Assembly: GCF_051401765.1 (NCBI RefSeq)
Contig: NW_027480429.1
Location: 11,102,157-11,166,156 of the forward strand
Length of the DNA stretch: 64,000 nt
Origin: Calliopsis andreniformis
Lineage: Eukaryota > Arthropoda > Insecta > Hymenoptera > Andrenidae
Direction of reading: 5' to 3'
Shown: positions 1 through 12,600 of the stretch, in pieces
Numbering within the stretch: the stretch's first letter is position 1
How the letters are laid out: the number at the start of each line of letters is the position of its first letter
Notes under the pieces: generated by a model
The model's input: the letters and a program-made list of their open reading frames with translations, nothing else
Database searches by the model: none
What the model was told of the DNA's origin: nothing
Position numbers and translations under genes: made by a program

Positions 1-166
1 GCCTTAGAAGTCAACGCCAGAGTCATAAAATACAATATAAATGCAACAGCTTTTCCATCGTAAAGAACGTATAATTGCTGCCATTGTAAATGTTATGTTC
101 ATTTCTACGTTCCGTGCAACCTAGGCTTCACTCTAGGGCGGTGCTCCACCATATCGAATAGCTACG

Positions 167-332
167 GCCTTAGAAGCCTACGCCTGAAGCATAAAATACA
201 ATAAAAATACAACGGTCTTTTCATCGTATAACAGGAATAATTGCAACAAGCGTGAAAGTAATGATCATTTCGGCGTTTCGGGCATCCTAGACTTAACTCT
301 GAGGCATTGCTCCACCAGATCGAATAGTTAGG
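167..332 (+). repeat. Divergent monomer subtype (gcctacgcctg head, tgaggcattg tail)
   Basis: This copy differs from the common monomer throughout. It has head gaagcctacgcctgaagc, then caacggtcttttcatcg, aagcgtgaaagtaatgatc, and tail acttaactctgaggcattg. Close relatives start at 4982, 9133, 11293, 12954, 15112, 16773, 19928, 24069, 27390, 29051, 32040, 36181, 49444, 53260, 56911 and 62725. It is the easiest landmark for aligning the higher-order blocks. Spacing is irregular because intervening blocks have been duplicated or lost. Confidence 0.85.
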
Positions 333-338
333 GCCTAA
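328..338. other. 11-bp dyad at monomer junction (example)
   Basis: The junction reads TTAGG-G-CCTAA, a perfect inverted repeat of 5-bp arms around one central base. It recurs at the many junctions where the next monomer starts gcctaag. In monomers that start gccttag one arm is broken. Some copies read TTAGG-C-CCTAA, for example near 25064 and 41813, which keeps the dyad and changes only the centre. It could be a protein site, but no known site is recognised. Confidence 0.6.
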
Positions 339-1162
339 GAAGTCAACGCCAGAAGCATAATATACAATATAAATACAACAGCTTTTCCATCATATAAAAC
401 GAATAATTGCAACCAGTGTGAAAGTTATGGTCCTTTCTACATTTCGAGCAACCTAGGCATCACACTAGGGCGTTGCTCCACCAGATTAAACAGTTAGGGC
501 CTTAGAAGTCAACGCCCGAAGCATAAAATACAAAATAAATAGAACAGTTTTTCCATTGTATAAAACGAATAATTGCTACCAGTGTAAAAGTTATGGTCAT
601 TTCTACGTTCCGGGCAACCTAGGCTTCACCCTTGGGCGTTGTTCCACCAGATCGAATGGTTAGGGCCTAAGAAGTGAACGCTAGAAGCATAAAATACAAT
701 ATAAATACAACAGTTTTTCCATCGTATAAAACGAATAATTGCAACCAGTGTGAAAGTTATGGTTATTTCTACATTCCGAGCAACCTAGGCTTCACTCTAG
801 GGCGTTGTTCCACCAGCTCGAGTAGTTAGGGCCTAAGAAGTGAACGCCAGAGGCATTAAATACAATAAAAATACAACAGTTTTTCCATCCTATAACAGGA
901 TTAATTGCAACCAGTTTGAAAGTGATGGTCACTTCTACGTTCCGGGCAACCTAGGCTTCACACTAGGGCGTTGCTACACTAGATCGAATAGCTAGGGCCT
1001 TAGAAGTCAACGCCAGAGTCATAATATACAATATAAATACAACAGCTTTTCCATCGTAAAGAACGTATAATTGCAACCAGTGTGAAAGCTATGGTTATTT
1101 CTACATTCCGAGCAACCTAGGCTTCACTCTACGGCGTTGCTCCACCAGATCGAATAGTTAGG

Positions 1163-1992
1163 TCCTTAGAAGTCAACGCGAGAAGCATAAAATACGATAT
1201 AAATACAACAGCTTTTGCATCGTATAAAAGGAATAATTGCAAACAGTGTGAAAGTAATTGTCATTTCTACGTGCCGGGCAACCCAGGCTACACTCTAGGG
1301 CGTTGCTCCACCAGATCAAACAGTTAGGGCCTTAGAAGTCAACGCCCGAAGCATAAAGTACAAAATAAATAGAACAGTTTTTCCATCGTGTAAAACGAAT
1401 AATTGCTACCAGTGTGAAAGTTATGGTCATTTCTACGCTCCAGGCACCCTAGGTTTCACTCCAGGGCGTTGCTCCACCAGAGCGAATAGTTACGGCCTAT
1501 GAAGTCAACGCCAGAAGCATAAAATACAATATAAATACAACAGTTTTTCCATCATATAAAACGAATGATAGCAACCAGTGTGAAAGTTACGGTCATTTCT
1601 ACGTTCCGCGCAATCTTGGCTTTACCCGAGCGCGTTTTTCCACCAGATGGAATAGTTAGGGCCTAAGAAGTCAACGCCAGAAGCATAAAATGCGATATAA
1701 ATACAACAGCATTTCCATCTTATAAAACGAATAATTGCAACCAGTGTGAAAGTTATGGTCCTTTCTACATTTCGAGCAACCTAGGCTTCACTCTAGGGCG
1801 TTGCTGCACCTGATCGAATAGTTAGGGCCTTAGAAGTCAACGCGAGAAGCATAAAATACGATATAAATACAACAGCTTTTGCATCGTATAAAAGGAATAA
1901 TTGCAAACAGTGTGAAAGTAATTGTCATTTCTACGTGCCGGGCAACCCAGGCTACACTCTAGGGCGTTGCTCCACCAGATCGAATAGTTAGG
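1163..1992 (+). repeat. Local four-monomer spaced copy
   Basis: A monomer with the private words caacgcgagaag, cttttgcatcg and cgtgccgggcaacccagg occurs at about 1163 and again at 1827, exactly 664 bp (4 x 166) apart. The second copy is absent from the related block at 6751-8567, so the copying is local to this part of the array. Confidence 0.75.
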
Positions 1993-3254
1993 GCCTTAGA
2001 AGTCAACGCCCGAGGCATAAAGTATAAAATAAATAGAACAGTTTTTCCATCGTATAAAACGAATAATTGCTACCAGTGTGAAAGTTATGGTCATTTCTAC
2101 TTTCCGGGCAACCTAGACTTCACCCTAGGGCGTTGTTCCACCAGATGGAATAGTTAGGGCCTAAGAAGTCAACGCCAGAAGCATAAAATACGATATAAAT
2201 ACAACAGCTTTTCCATCGTATAAAACGAATAATTGCAACCAGTGTGAAAGTTATGGCCATTTCTACGTTCCGGGCAACCTAGGCTTCCCCCTAGGGCGTT
2301 GCTTCAACAGGTTGCATAGCTAGGGCCTTAGAAGTCAATGCCCGAAGCATAAAATGCAATAAAAATACAACAGTTTTTCCATCGTATAGCAGGAATAATT
2401 TGCAACCAGTGTGAAGGTTATGGTCATATATACGTTCCGGGCAACCTAGGCATCACTGTAGGGCGTTGCACCACCAGATCGAATAGTTAGGTCCTTAGAA
2501 GTCAACGCCAGAAGCAAAAAATACAATATAAATACAACAGTTTTTCCATCGTGTAAAACGAATAATTGCAACCAGTTTGAAAGTGATGGTCATTTCTACG
2601 TTCCGGGTAACCTAGGCTTCACTCTGGGGCGTTGCTCCAACAGATTGAATAGTTAGGGCCTTAGAAGTCAGCGCCCGAAGCATAAAGTGCAATAAAAATA
2701 CAATAGTTTTTCCATCGTATAACAGGATTAATTGCAACCAGTTTGAAAGTGATGGTCATTTCTACGTTCCGGGCAACCTTGGCTTCACCCTAGGGCGTTG
2801 TTCCACCAGATCGAATAGTTAGGGCCTAAGAAGTGAACGCCAGAAGAATGAAATACAATATAAATCCAACAGCTTTTCCATCCTATAAAAGGAATAATTG
2901 CAAACAGTGTGAAAGTAATGGTCATTTCTACGTTCCGGGCAACCTAGGCTTCACTCTAGGGCGTTGCTCCACCAGATCAAACAGTTAGGGCCTAAGAAGT
3001 GTACGCCAGAAACATAAAATACAATATAAATACAACAGCTTTTCCATTGTATAAAACGAATAATTGCTAGCAGTGTAAAAGTTATGGTCATTTCTACGTT
3101 CCGGGCAACCTAGGCTTCACCCCAGGCCGTTGTTCCACCAGATTGAGTAGTTAGGGCCTAAGAAGTGAACGCCAGAAGCATAAAATACGATATAAATACA
3201 ACAGCTTTTCCATCGTATAAAACGAATAATTGCAACCAGTGTGAAAGTTATGGT
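1438..3254 (+). repeat. Block paralogous to 6751-8567
   Basis: The offset is 5313 bp at both ends (gcct anchors 1495 to 6808 and 2325 to 7638). In the middle it shifts to 5479 (1993 to 7472), so the second copy gained one monomer and then lost one, giving the same total length. Shared private variants include catataaaacgaatgatagc, gcaatcttggctttacc and gtatagcaggaataatttg. Confidence 0.8.
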
Positions 3255-3653
3255 TATTTCTACATTCCGAGCAACCTAGGCTTCACTCTAGGGCGTTGTT
3301 CCACCAGCTCGAATAGTTAGGGCCTAAGAAGTGAACGCCAGAAGCATTAAATACAATAAAAATACAACAGTTTTTCCATCCTATAACAGGATTAATTGCA
3401 ACCAGTTTGAAAGTGATGGTCACTTCTACGTTCCGGGCAACCTAGGCTTCACACTAGGGCGTTGCTACACTAGATCGAATAGCTAGGGCCTTAGAAGTCA
3501 ACGCCAGAGTCATAAAATACAATATAAATACAACAGCTTTTCCATCGTAAAGAACGTATAATTGCAACCAGTGTGAAAGCTATGGTTATTTCTACATTCC
3601 GAGCAACCTAGGCTTCACTCTACGGCGTTGCTCCACCAGATCGAATAGTTAGG

Positions 3654-4280
3654 TCCTTAGAAGTCAACGCCTGAAGCATAAAATACAATAAAAATGCAAC
3701 AGTCTTTCCATCCTATAACAGGAATAATTGCAACCCGTGTGAAAGTGATGGTCATTTCTACGATCCAGGCAACCTAGGCTTCACTCTAGGGCGTTGTTCC
3801 ACCAGATCGAATAGTTAGGGCCTGAGAAGTCAACGCCAGAAGCATAAAATACAATATAAATATAACAGTTTTTCCATCGTATAAAACGAATAATAGCAAC
3901 CAGTGTGAAAGTTATGGTCATTTCTACGTTCCGGGCAACCTAGGCTTCACTCTAGGGCGTTGCTCCACCAGATCGAACAGTTAGGGCCTTAGAAGTCAAC
4001 GCCCGAAGCATAAAATACAAAATAAATAGAACAGTTTTTCCATCGTATAAAACGAATAATTGCTACCAGTGTGAAAGTTATGGTCATTTCTACTTTCCGG
4101 GCAACCTAGACTTCACCCTAGGCCGTTGTTCCACCAGATGGAATAGTTAGGGCCTAAGAAGTCAACGCCAGAAGCATAAAATACGATATAAATACAACAG
4201 CTTTTCCATCGTATAAAACGAATAATTGCAACCAGTGTGAAAGTTATGGCCATTTCTACGTTCCGGGCAACCTAGGCTTC
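3654..4280 (+). repeat. Block paralogous to 17769-18395
   Basis: The offset is 14115 bp, and the match stops at 4281 versus 18396. Downstream of this the first copy joins directly to sequence that lies 831 bp further on in the second copy. This marks a five-monomer deletion here or an insertion there. Confidence 0.75.
3820..3985 (+). repeat. Representative 166-bp monomer
   Basis: This copy is close to the common form and is used as the offset reference. It is 69/166 GC (41.6%). Offsets 1-20 hold the variable head (tcaacgcc or gaacgcc forms). Offsets 21-80 are AT-rich (13 GC in 60), with TATAAA-like words and a short T run at about 50-54. Offsets 81-110 are intermediate. Offsets 111-150 are GC-rich (25 GC in 40) and include the words ttccgggcaacc, cctagg and ctagggcg. 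Offsets 151-166 form the tail that joins the next copy. The length is near one nucleosome plus a short linker, as in many centromere satellites. Confidence 0.95.
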
Positions 4281-6750
4281 ACCCTAGGCCGTTGTTCCAC
4301 CAGATTGAGTAGTTAGGGCCTAAGAAGTGAACGCCAGAAGCATAAAATACAATATAAATACAACAGCTTTTCCATCGTATAAAAGGAATAATTGCAAACA
4401 GTGTGAAAGTAATGGTCATTTCTACTTTCCGAGCAACCTAGGCTTCACTCTAGGGCGTTGCTCCACCAGATCGAATAGTTAGGGCCTTAGAAGTCAACGC
4501 CCGAAGCATAAAGTACAAAATAAATAGAACAGTTTTTCCATCGTATAAAACGAATAATAGCAACCAGTGTGACAGTTATGGTCATTTCTACGTTCCGGGC
4601 AACATAGGCTTCACTCTACGGCGATGCTCCACCAGATCAAACAGTTAGCGCCTTAGAAGTCAACGCCCGAAGCATAAAACACAAAATAAATAGAACGGTT
4701 TTTCCATTGTATAAAACGAATAATTGCTGCCAGTTTGAAAGTGATGGTCACTTCTACGTTCCGGGCAACCTAGGCTTCACTCTAGGGCGTTGCTACACTA
4801 GATCGAATTGTTAGGGCCAAAGAAGTCAACGCCCGAAGGATAAAATACAAAATAAATAGAACATTTTTTCCATTGTATAAAACGAATAATTGCTACCAGT
4901 GTAAAAGTTATGGTCATTTCTACGTTCCGGGCAACCTAGGCTTCACTCTAGGGCGGTGCTGCACCATATCGAATAGCTACGGCCTTAGAAGCCTACGCCT
5001 GAAGCATAAAATACAATAAAAATACAACGGTCTTTTCATCGTATAACAGGAATAATTGCATCAAGCGTGAAAGTAATGATCATTTGGACGTTTCGGGCAT
5101 CCTAGACTTAACTCTGAGGCATTGCTCCACCAGATCGAATAGTTGGGGCCTAAGAAGTCAACGCCAGAAGCATAAAATACGATATAAATACAACAGCTTT
5201 TCAATCGTATAAAAGGAATAATTGCAAACAGTGTGAAAGTAATGGTCATTTCTACGTTCCGGGCAACCTAGGCTTCACCCTAGGGCGTTGCTCCACCAGA
5301 TTAAACAGTTAGGGCCTTAGAAGTCAACGCCCGAAGCATAAAATACAAAATAAATAGAACAGTTTTTCCATTGTATAAAACGAATAATTGCTACCAGTGT
5401 AAAAGTTATGGTCATTTCTACGTTCCGGGCAACCTAGGCTTCACCCTTGGGCGTTGTTCCACCAGATCGAATAGTTAGGGCCTAAGAAGTGAACGCCAGA
5501 AGCATAAAATACAATATACATACAACAGTTTTTCCATCGTATAAAACGAATAATTGGAACCATTGTGAAAGTTATGGTTATTTCTACATTCCGAGCAACC
5601 TAGGCTTCACACTAGGGCGTTGTTGCACCAGCTCGAATAGTTAGGGCCTAAGAAGTGAACGCCAGAAGCATTAAATACAATAAAAATACAACAGTTTTTC
5701 CACCGTATAACAGGATTAATTGTAACCAGTTTGATAGTGAAGGTAATTTCTACGGTCCGGGCAACCTAGGCTTCACTCTAGGGCGTTGCTCCACTAGATC
5801 GAATAGCTAGGGCCTTAGAAGTCAACGCCAGAAGCATAAAATACGATATAAATACAACAGCTTTTCCATCGTATAAAAGGAATAATTGCTACCAGTGTAA
5901 AAGTTATGGTCATTTCTACGTTCCGGGCAACCTAGGCTTCACTCTAGGGCGTTGGTCCACCAGATCAAACAGTTAGGTCCTTAGAAGTCAACGCCCGAAG
6001 CATAAAATACAAAATAAATAGAACAGTTTTTCCATTGTATAAAACGAATAATTGCTACCAGTGTAAAAGTTATGTTCATTTCTACGTTCCGGGCAACCTA
6101 GGCTTCACCCTAGGGCGTTGTTCCACCAGGTCGAATAGTTAGGGCCTAAGAAGTGAACGCCAGAAGCATAAAATGCAATAAAAATACAACAGTCTTTCCA
6201 TCCTATAACAGGAATAATTGCAACCCGTGTGAAAGTTATGGTTATTTCTACATTCCGAGCGACCTAGGCTTCACTCTAGGGCGTTGTTCCACCAGCTCGA
6301 ATAGTTAGGGCCTAAGAAGTGAACGCCAGAAGCATTAAATACAATAAAAATACAACAGTTTTACCATCGTATAACAGGATTAATTGCAACCAGTTTGAAA
6401 GTGATGGCCACTTCTACGTTCCGGGCAACCTAGGCTTCACTCTAGGGCGTTGCTACACTAGATCGAATAGCTAGGGCCTTAGAAGTCAACGCCAGAGTCA
6501 TAAAATACAATATAAATGCAACAGCTTTTCCATCGTATAAAAGGAATAATTGCAAACAGTGTGAAAGTAATGGTCATTTCTACGTTCCGGGCAACCTAGG
6601 CTTCACTCTAGGGCGTTGCTCCACCAGATCAAACAGTTAGGGCCTATGAAGTGAACGCCAGAAGCACAAAATACAATATAAATACAACAGCTTTTCCATC
6701 GTATAAAACGAATAATTGCTACCAGTGTAAAAGTTATGGTCATTTCTACG
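4251..6750 (+). repeat. 2.5-kb block, copy 1 of 3
   Basis: This block matches 19197-21696 at an offset of 14946 bp, and a third copy lies 12112 bp beyond that (about 31309-33808). It contains about 15 monomers, including the divergent monomer at 4982. The right edge is sharp: at 6751 the sequence switches in mid-monomer (offset 109) to the block seen at 1438. Confidence 0.85.
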
Positions 6751-8567
6751 CTCCAGGCACCCTAGGTTTCACTCCAGGGCGTTGCTCCACCAGAGCGAAT
6801 AGTTACGGCCTATGAAGTCAACGCCAGAAGCATAAAATACAATATAAATACAACAGTTTTTCCATCATATAAAACGAATGATAGCAACCAGTGTGAAAGT
6901 TACGGTCATTTCTACGTTCCGCGCAATCTTGGCTTTACCCGAGCGCGTTTTTCCACCAGATGGAATAGTTAGGGCCTAAGAAGTCAACGCCAGAAGCATA
7001 AAATGCGATATAAATACAACAGCATTTCCATCTTATAAAACGAATAATTGCAACCAGTGTGAAAGTTATGGTCCTTTCTACATTTCGAGCAACCTAGGCT
7101 TCACTCTAGGGCGTTGCTGCACCTGATCGAATAGTTAGGGCCTTAGAAGTCAACGCCAGAAGCATAAAATACAACACAAATACTACAGTTTTTCCACCAT
7201 ATAAAACGAATAATTGCAACCAGTATGAAAGTTATGGTCATTTCAGCGTTCCGGGCAACCTAGGCTTCACCCTAGGGCGTTGTTCCACCAGATGGAATAG
7301 TTAGGGCCTAAGAAGTCAACGCCAGAAGCATAAAATACGGTATAAATACAACAGCTTTTCCATCGTATAAAACAAATAATTGCAACCAGTTTGATAGTGA
7401 TTGTCATTTCTACGTACCGCGCAACCTAGGCATCACTCTAGGGCGTTGCTCCACCAGATCGAATAGTTAGGGCCTTAGAAGTCAACGCCCGAGGCATAAA
7501 GTATAAAATAAATAGAACAGTTTTTCCATCGTATAAAACGAATAATTGCTACCAGTGTGAAAGTTATGGCCATTTCTACGTTCCGGGCAACCTAGGCTTC
7601 CCCCTAGGGCGTTGCTTCAACAGGTTGCATAGCTAGGGCCTTAGAAGTCAATGCCCGAAGCATAAAATGCAATAAAAATACAACAGTTTTTCCATCGTAT
7701 AGCAGGAATAATTTGCAACCAGTGTGAAGGTTATGGTCATATATACGTTCCGGGCAACCTAGGCATCACTGTAGGGCGTTGCACCACCAGATCGAATAGT
7801 TAGGTCCTTAGAAGTCAACGCCAGAAGCAAAAAATACAATATAAATACAACAGTTTTTCCATCGTGTAAAACGAATAATTGCAACCAGTTTGAAAGTGAT
7901 GGTCATTTCTACGTTCCGGGTAACCTAGGCTTCACTCTGGGGCGTTGCTCCAACAGATTGAATAGTTAGGGCCTTAGAAGTCAGCGCCCGAAGCATAAAG
8001 TGCAATAAAAATACAATAGTTTTTCCATCGTATAACAGGATTAATTGCAACCAGTTTGAAAGTGATGGTCATTTCTACGTTCCGGGCAACCTTGGCTTCA
8101 CCCTAGGGCGTTGTTCCACCAGATCGAATAGTTAGGGCCTAAGAAGTGAACGCCAGAAGAATGAAATACAATATAAATCCAACAGCTTTTCCATCCTATA
8201 AAAGGAATAATTGCAAACAGTGTGAAAGTAATGGTCATTTCTACGTTCCGGGCAACCTAGGCTTCACTCTAGGGCGTTGCTCCACCAGATCAAACAGTTA
8301 GGGCCTAAGAAGTGTACGCCAGAAACATAAAATACAATATAAATACAACAGCTTTTCCATTGTATAAAACGAATAATTGCTAGCAGTGTAAAAGTTATGG
8401 TCATTTCTACGTTCCGGGCAACCTAGGCTTCACCCCAGGCCGTTGTTCCACCAGATTGAGTAGTTAGGGCCTAAGAAGTGAACGCCAGAAGCATAAAATA
8501 CGATATAAATACAACAGCTTTTCCATCGTATAAAACGAATAATTGCAACCAGTGTGAAAGTTATGGT
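6751..8567 (+). repeat. Second copy of block 1438-3254
   Basis: This is the sister of 1438-3254, with one monomer gained near 7140-7471 and one lost near 7560. The left junction is inside a monomer, right after tctacg. The right edge is at 8567, where tggtcct replaces tggttat. Confidence 0.8.
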
Positions 8568-9690
8568 CCTTTCTACATTTCGAGCAACCTAGGCTTCACC
8601 CTAGGGCGTTGCTCCACCAGATTACACAGTTAGGGCCGTAGAAGTCAACGCCCGAAGCATAAAATACAAAATAAATAGAACAGTTTTTCCATTGTATAAA
8701 ACGAATAATTGCTAGCAGTGTAAAAGTTATGGTCATTTCTACGTTCCGGGCAATCTAGGCTTCACCCTTGGGCGTTGTTCCACCAGGTCGAATAGTTAGG
8801 GCCTAAGAAGTGAACGCCAGAAGCATAAAATACAATATAAATACAACAGTTTTTCCATCGTATAACAGGATTAATTACAACCAGTTTGAAAGTGATGGTC
8901 ACTTCTACGTTCCGGGCAACCTAGGCTTCACTCTAGGGCGTTGCTACACTACATCGAATTGTTATGGCCAAAGAAGTCAACGCCCGAAGGATAAAATACA
9001 AAATAAATAGAACATTTTTTCCATTGTATAAAACGAATAATTGCTACCAGTGTAAAAGTTATGGTCATTTCTACGTTCCGGGCAACCTAGGCTTCACTCT
9101 AGGGCGGTGCTGCACCATATCGAATAGCTACGGCCTTAGAAGCCTACGCCTGAAGCATAAAATACAATAAAAATACAACGGTCTTTTCATCGTATAACAG
9201 GAATAATTGCATCAAGCGTGAAAGTAATGATCATTTTGGGCGTTTCGGGCATCCTAGACCTAACTCTGAGGCATTGCTCCACCAGATCGAATAGTTGGGG
9301 CCTAAGAAGTCAACGCCAGAAGCATAAAATACAAAATAAATAGAACAGTTTTTCCATTGTATAAAACGAATAATTGCTACCAGTGTAAAAGTTATGGTCA
9401 TTTCTACGTTCCGGGCAACCTAGGCTTCACCCTTGGGCGTTGTTCCACCAGATCGAATAGTTAGGGCCTAAGAAGTGAACGCCAGAAGCATAAAATACAA
9501 TATACATACAACAGTTTTTCCATCGTATAAAACGAATAATTGGAACCAGTGTGAAAGTTATGGTTATTTCTACATTCCGAGCAACCTAGGCTTCACTCTA
9601 GGGCGTTGTTGCACAAGCTCGAATAGTTAGGGCCTAAGAAGTGAACGCCAGAAGCATTAAATACAATAAAAATACAACAGTTTTTCCATC
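8481..9690 (+). repeat. Block paralogous to 10641-12016, one monomer shorter
   Basis: Positions 8481-9332 align with 10641-11492 (offset 2160). From about 9333 the offset becomes 2326, so one monomer is missing here. At offset 49 of the monomer starting at 9632 the sequence switches to the gtatagcagg cassette also seen at 7686. Confidence 0.75.
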
Positions 9691-12600
9691 GTATAGCAGG
9701 AATAATTTGCAACCAGTGTGAAGGTTATGGTCATATATACGTTCCGGGCAACCTAGGCATCACTGTAGGGCGTTGCACCACCAGATCGAATAGTTAGGTC
9801 CTTAGAAGTCAACGCCAGAAGCAAAAAATACAATATAAATACAACAGTTTTTCCATCGTGTAAAACGAATAATTGCAACCAGTTTGAAAGTGATGGTCAT
9901 TTCTACGTTCCGGGTAACCTAGGCTTCACTCTGGGGCGTTGCTCCAACAGATTGAATAGTTAGGGCCTTAGAAGTCAGCGCCCGAAGCATAAAGTGCAAT
10001 AAAAATACAATAGTTTTTCCATCGTATAACAGGATTAATTGCAACCAGTTTGAAAGTGATGGTCATTTCTACGTTCCGGGCAACCTTGGCTTCACCCTAG
10101 GGCGTTGTTCCACCAGATCGAATAGTTAGGGCCTAAGAAGTCAACGCCAGAAGCATAAAATACGATATAAATACAACAGCTTTTCCATCGTATAAAACAA
10201 ATAATTGTAACCAGTTTGATAGTGATGGTCATTTCTACGTACCGGACAACCTAGGCTTCACTCTAGTGCGTTGCTCCACCAGATCGAATAGTTAGGGCCT
10301 TAGAAGTCAACGCCCGAAGCATAAAGTACAAAATAAATAGAACAGTTTTTCCATCGTATAAAACGAATAATTGCTACCTGTGTGAAAGTTATGGTCATTT
10401 CTACGTTCCGGGCATCCTAGGTTTCGCTCCAGGGCGTTGCTCCACCAGATCGAATAGTTACGGCCTATGAAGTCAACGCCAGAACCATAAAATACAATAT
10501 AAATACAACAGTTTTTCCATCATATAAAGCGAATAATTGCTACCAGTGTGAAAGTTATGGTCATTTCTACGTTCCGCGCAATCTTGGCTTTACCCTAGGG
10601 CGTTGTTCCACCAGATGGAATAGTTAGGGCCTAAGAAGTCAACGCCAGAAGCATAAAATACGATATAAATACAACAGCTTTTCCATCGTATAAAACGAAT
10701 AATTGCAACCAGTGTGAAAGTTATGGTCCTTTCTACATTTCGAGCAACCTAGGCTTCACCCTAGGGCGTTGCTCCACCAGATTACACAGTTAGGGCCTTA
10801 GAAGTCAACGCCCGAAGCATAAAATACAAAATAAATAGAACAGTTTTTCCATTGTATAAAACGAATAATTGCTAGCAGTGTAAAAGTTATGGTCATTTCT
10901 ACGTTCCGGGCAATCTAGGCTTCACCCTTGGGCGTTGTTCCACCAGGTCGAATAGTTAGGGCCTAAGAAGTGAACGCCAGAAGCATAAAATACAATATAA
11001 ATACAACAGTTTTTCCATCGTATAACAGGATTAATTACAACCAGTTTGAAAGTGATGGTCACTTCTACGTTCCGGGCAACCTAGGCTTCACTCTAGGGCG
11101 TTGCTACACTAGATCGAATTGTTACGGCCAAAGAAGTCAACGCCCGAAGGATAAAATACAAAATAAATAGAACATTTTTTCCATTGTATAAAACGAATAA
11201 TTGCTACCAGTGTAAAAGTTATGGTCATTTCTACGTTCCGGGCAACCTAGGCTTCACTCTAGGGCGGTGCTGCACCATATCGAATAGCTACGGCCTTAGA
11301 AGCCTACGCCTGAAGCATAAAATACAATAAAAATACAACGGTCTTTTCATCGTATAACAGGAATAATTGCATCAAGCGTGAAAGTAATGATCATTTTGGG
11401 CGTTTCGGGCATCCTAGACCTAACTCTGAGGCATTGCTCCACCAGATCGAATAGTTGGGGCCTAAGAAGTCAACGCCAGAAGCATAAAATACGATATAAA
11501 TACAACAGCTTTTCAATCGTATAAAAGGAATAATTGCAAACAGTGTGAAAGTAATGGTCATTTCTACGTTCCGGGCAACCTAGGCTTCACCCTAGGGCGT
11601 TGCTCCACCAGATTAAACAGTTAGGGCCTTAGAAGTCAACGCCCGAAGCATAAAATACAAAATAAATAGAACAGTTTTTCCATTGTATAAAACGAATAAT
11701 TGCTACCAGTGTAAAAGTTATGGTCATTTCTACGTTCCGGGCAACCTAGGCTTCACCCTTGGGCGTTGTTCCACCAGATCGAATAGTTAGGGCCTAAGAA
11801 GTGAACGCCAGAAGCATAAAATACAATATACATACAACAGTTTTTCCATCGTATAAAACGAATAATTGGAACCAGTGTGAAAGTTATGGTTATTTCTACA
11901 TTCCGAGCAACCTAGGCTTCACTCTAGGGCGTTGTTGCACCAGCTCGAATAGTTAGGGCCTAAGAAGTGAACGCCAGAAGCATTAAATACAATAAAAATA
12001 CAACAGTTTTTCCACCGTATAACAGGATTAATTGCAACCAGTTTGATAGTGAAGGTCATTTCTACGGTCCGGGCAACCTAGGCTTCACTCTAGGGCGTTG
12101 CTCCACTAGATCGAATAGCTAGGGCCTTAGAAGTCAACGCCAGAAGCATAAAATACGATATAAATACAACAGCTTTTCCATCGTATAAAAGGAATAATTG
12201 CTACCAGTGTAAAAGTTATGGTCATTTCTACGTTCCGGGCAACCTAGGCTTCACTCTAGGGCGTTGGTCCACCAGATCAAACAGTTAGGTCCTTAGAAGT
12301 CAACGCCCGAAGCATAAAATACAAAATAAATAGAACAGTTTTTCCATTGTATAAAACGAATAATTGCTACCAGTGTAAAAGTTATGTTCATTTCTACGTT
12401 CCGGGCAGCCTAGGCTTCACCGTAGGGCGTTGTTCCACCAGATCGAATAGTTAGGGCCTAAGAAGTGAACGCCAGAAGCATAAAATGCAATAAAAATACA
12501 ACAGTCTTTCCATCCTATAACAGGAATAATTGCAACCCGTGTGAAAGTTATGGTTATTTGTACATTCCGAGCGACCTAGGCTTCACTCTAGGGCGTTGTT

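Larger units (their letters stand above)
1..1163 (+). repeat. Seven-monomer block, paralogue of 12788-13950
   Basis: The block aligns at a constant offset of 12787 bp (77 monomers plus 5 bp), with further copies at 16607-17769 and, minus one monomer, near 28885-29881. Shared marks are the gagtcataaaat head and the taaagaacgtataattg core at the start, followed by the divergent monomer. A patch at about 385-485 does not match the paralogues (see findings). Confidence 0.8.

Noticed and set aside
328..333. TTAGGG/TTAGG as telomere repeat
   Set aside because: It occurs once per monomer at the junction, not in tandem, and is explained by the dyad.
3850..3885. TATA-box promoter (TATAAATA, TATAAAA)
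   Set aside because: These words recur in most monomers as part of the AT-rich half, with no gene downstream. Satellite transcription is possible but not shown.
3820..3985. CENP-B box
   Set aside because: I looked for the core nTTCGnnnnAnnCGGGn on both strands of the representative monomer and found no match. Other monomer variants were not scanned exhaustively.
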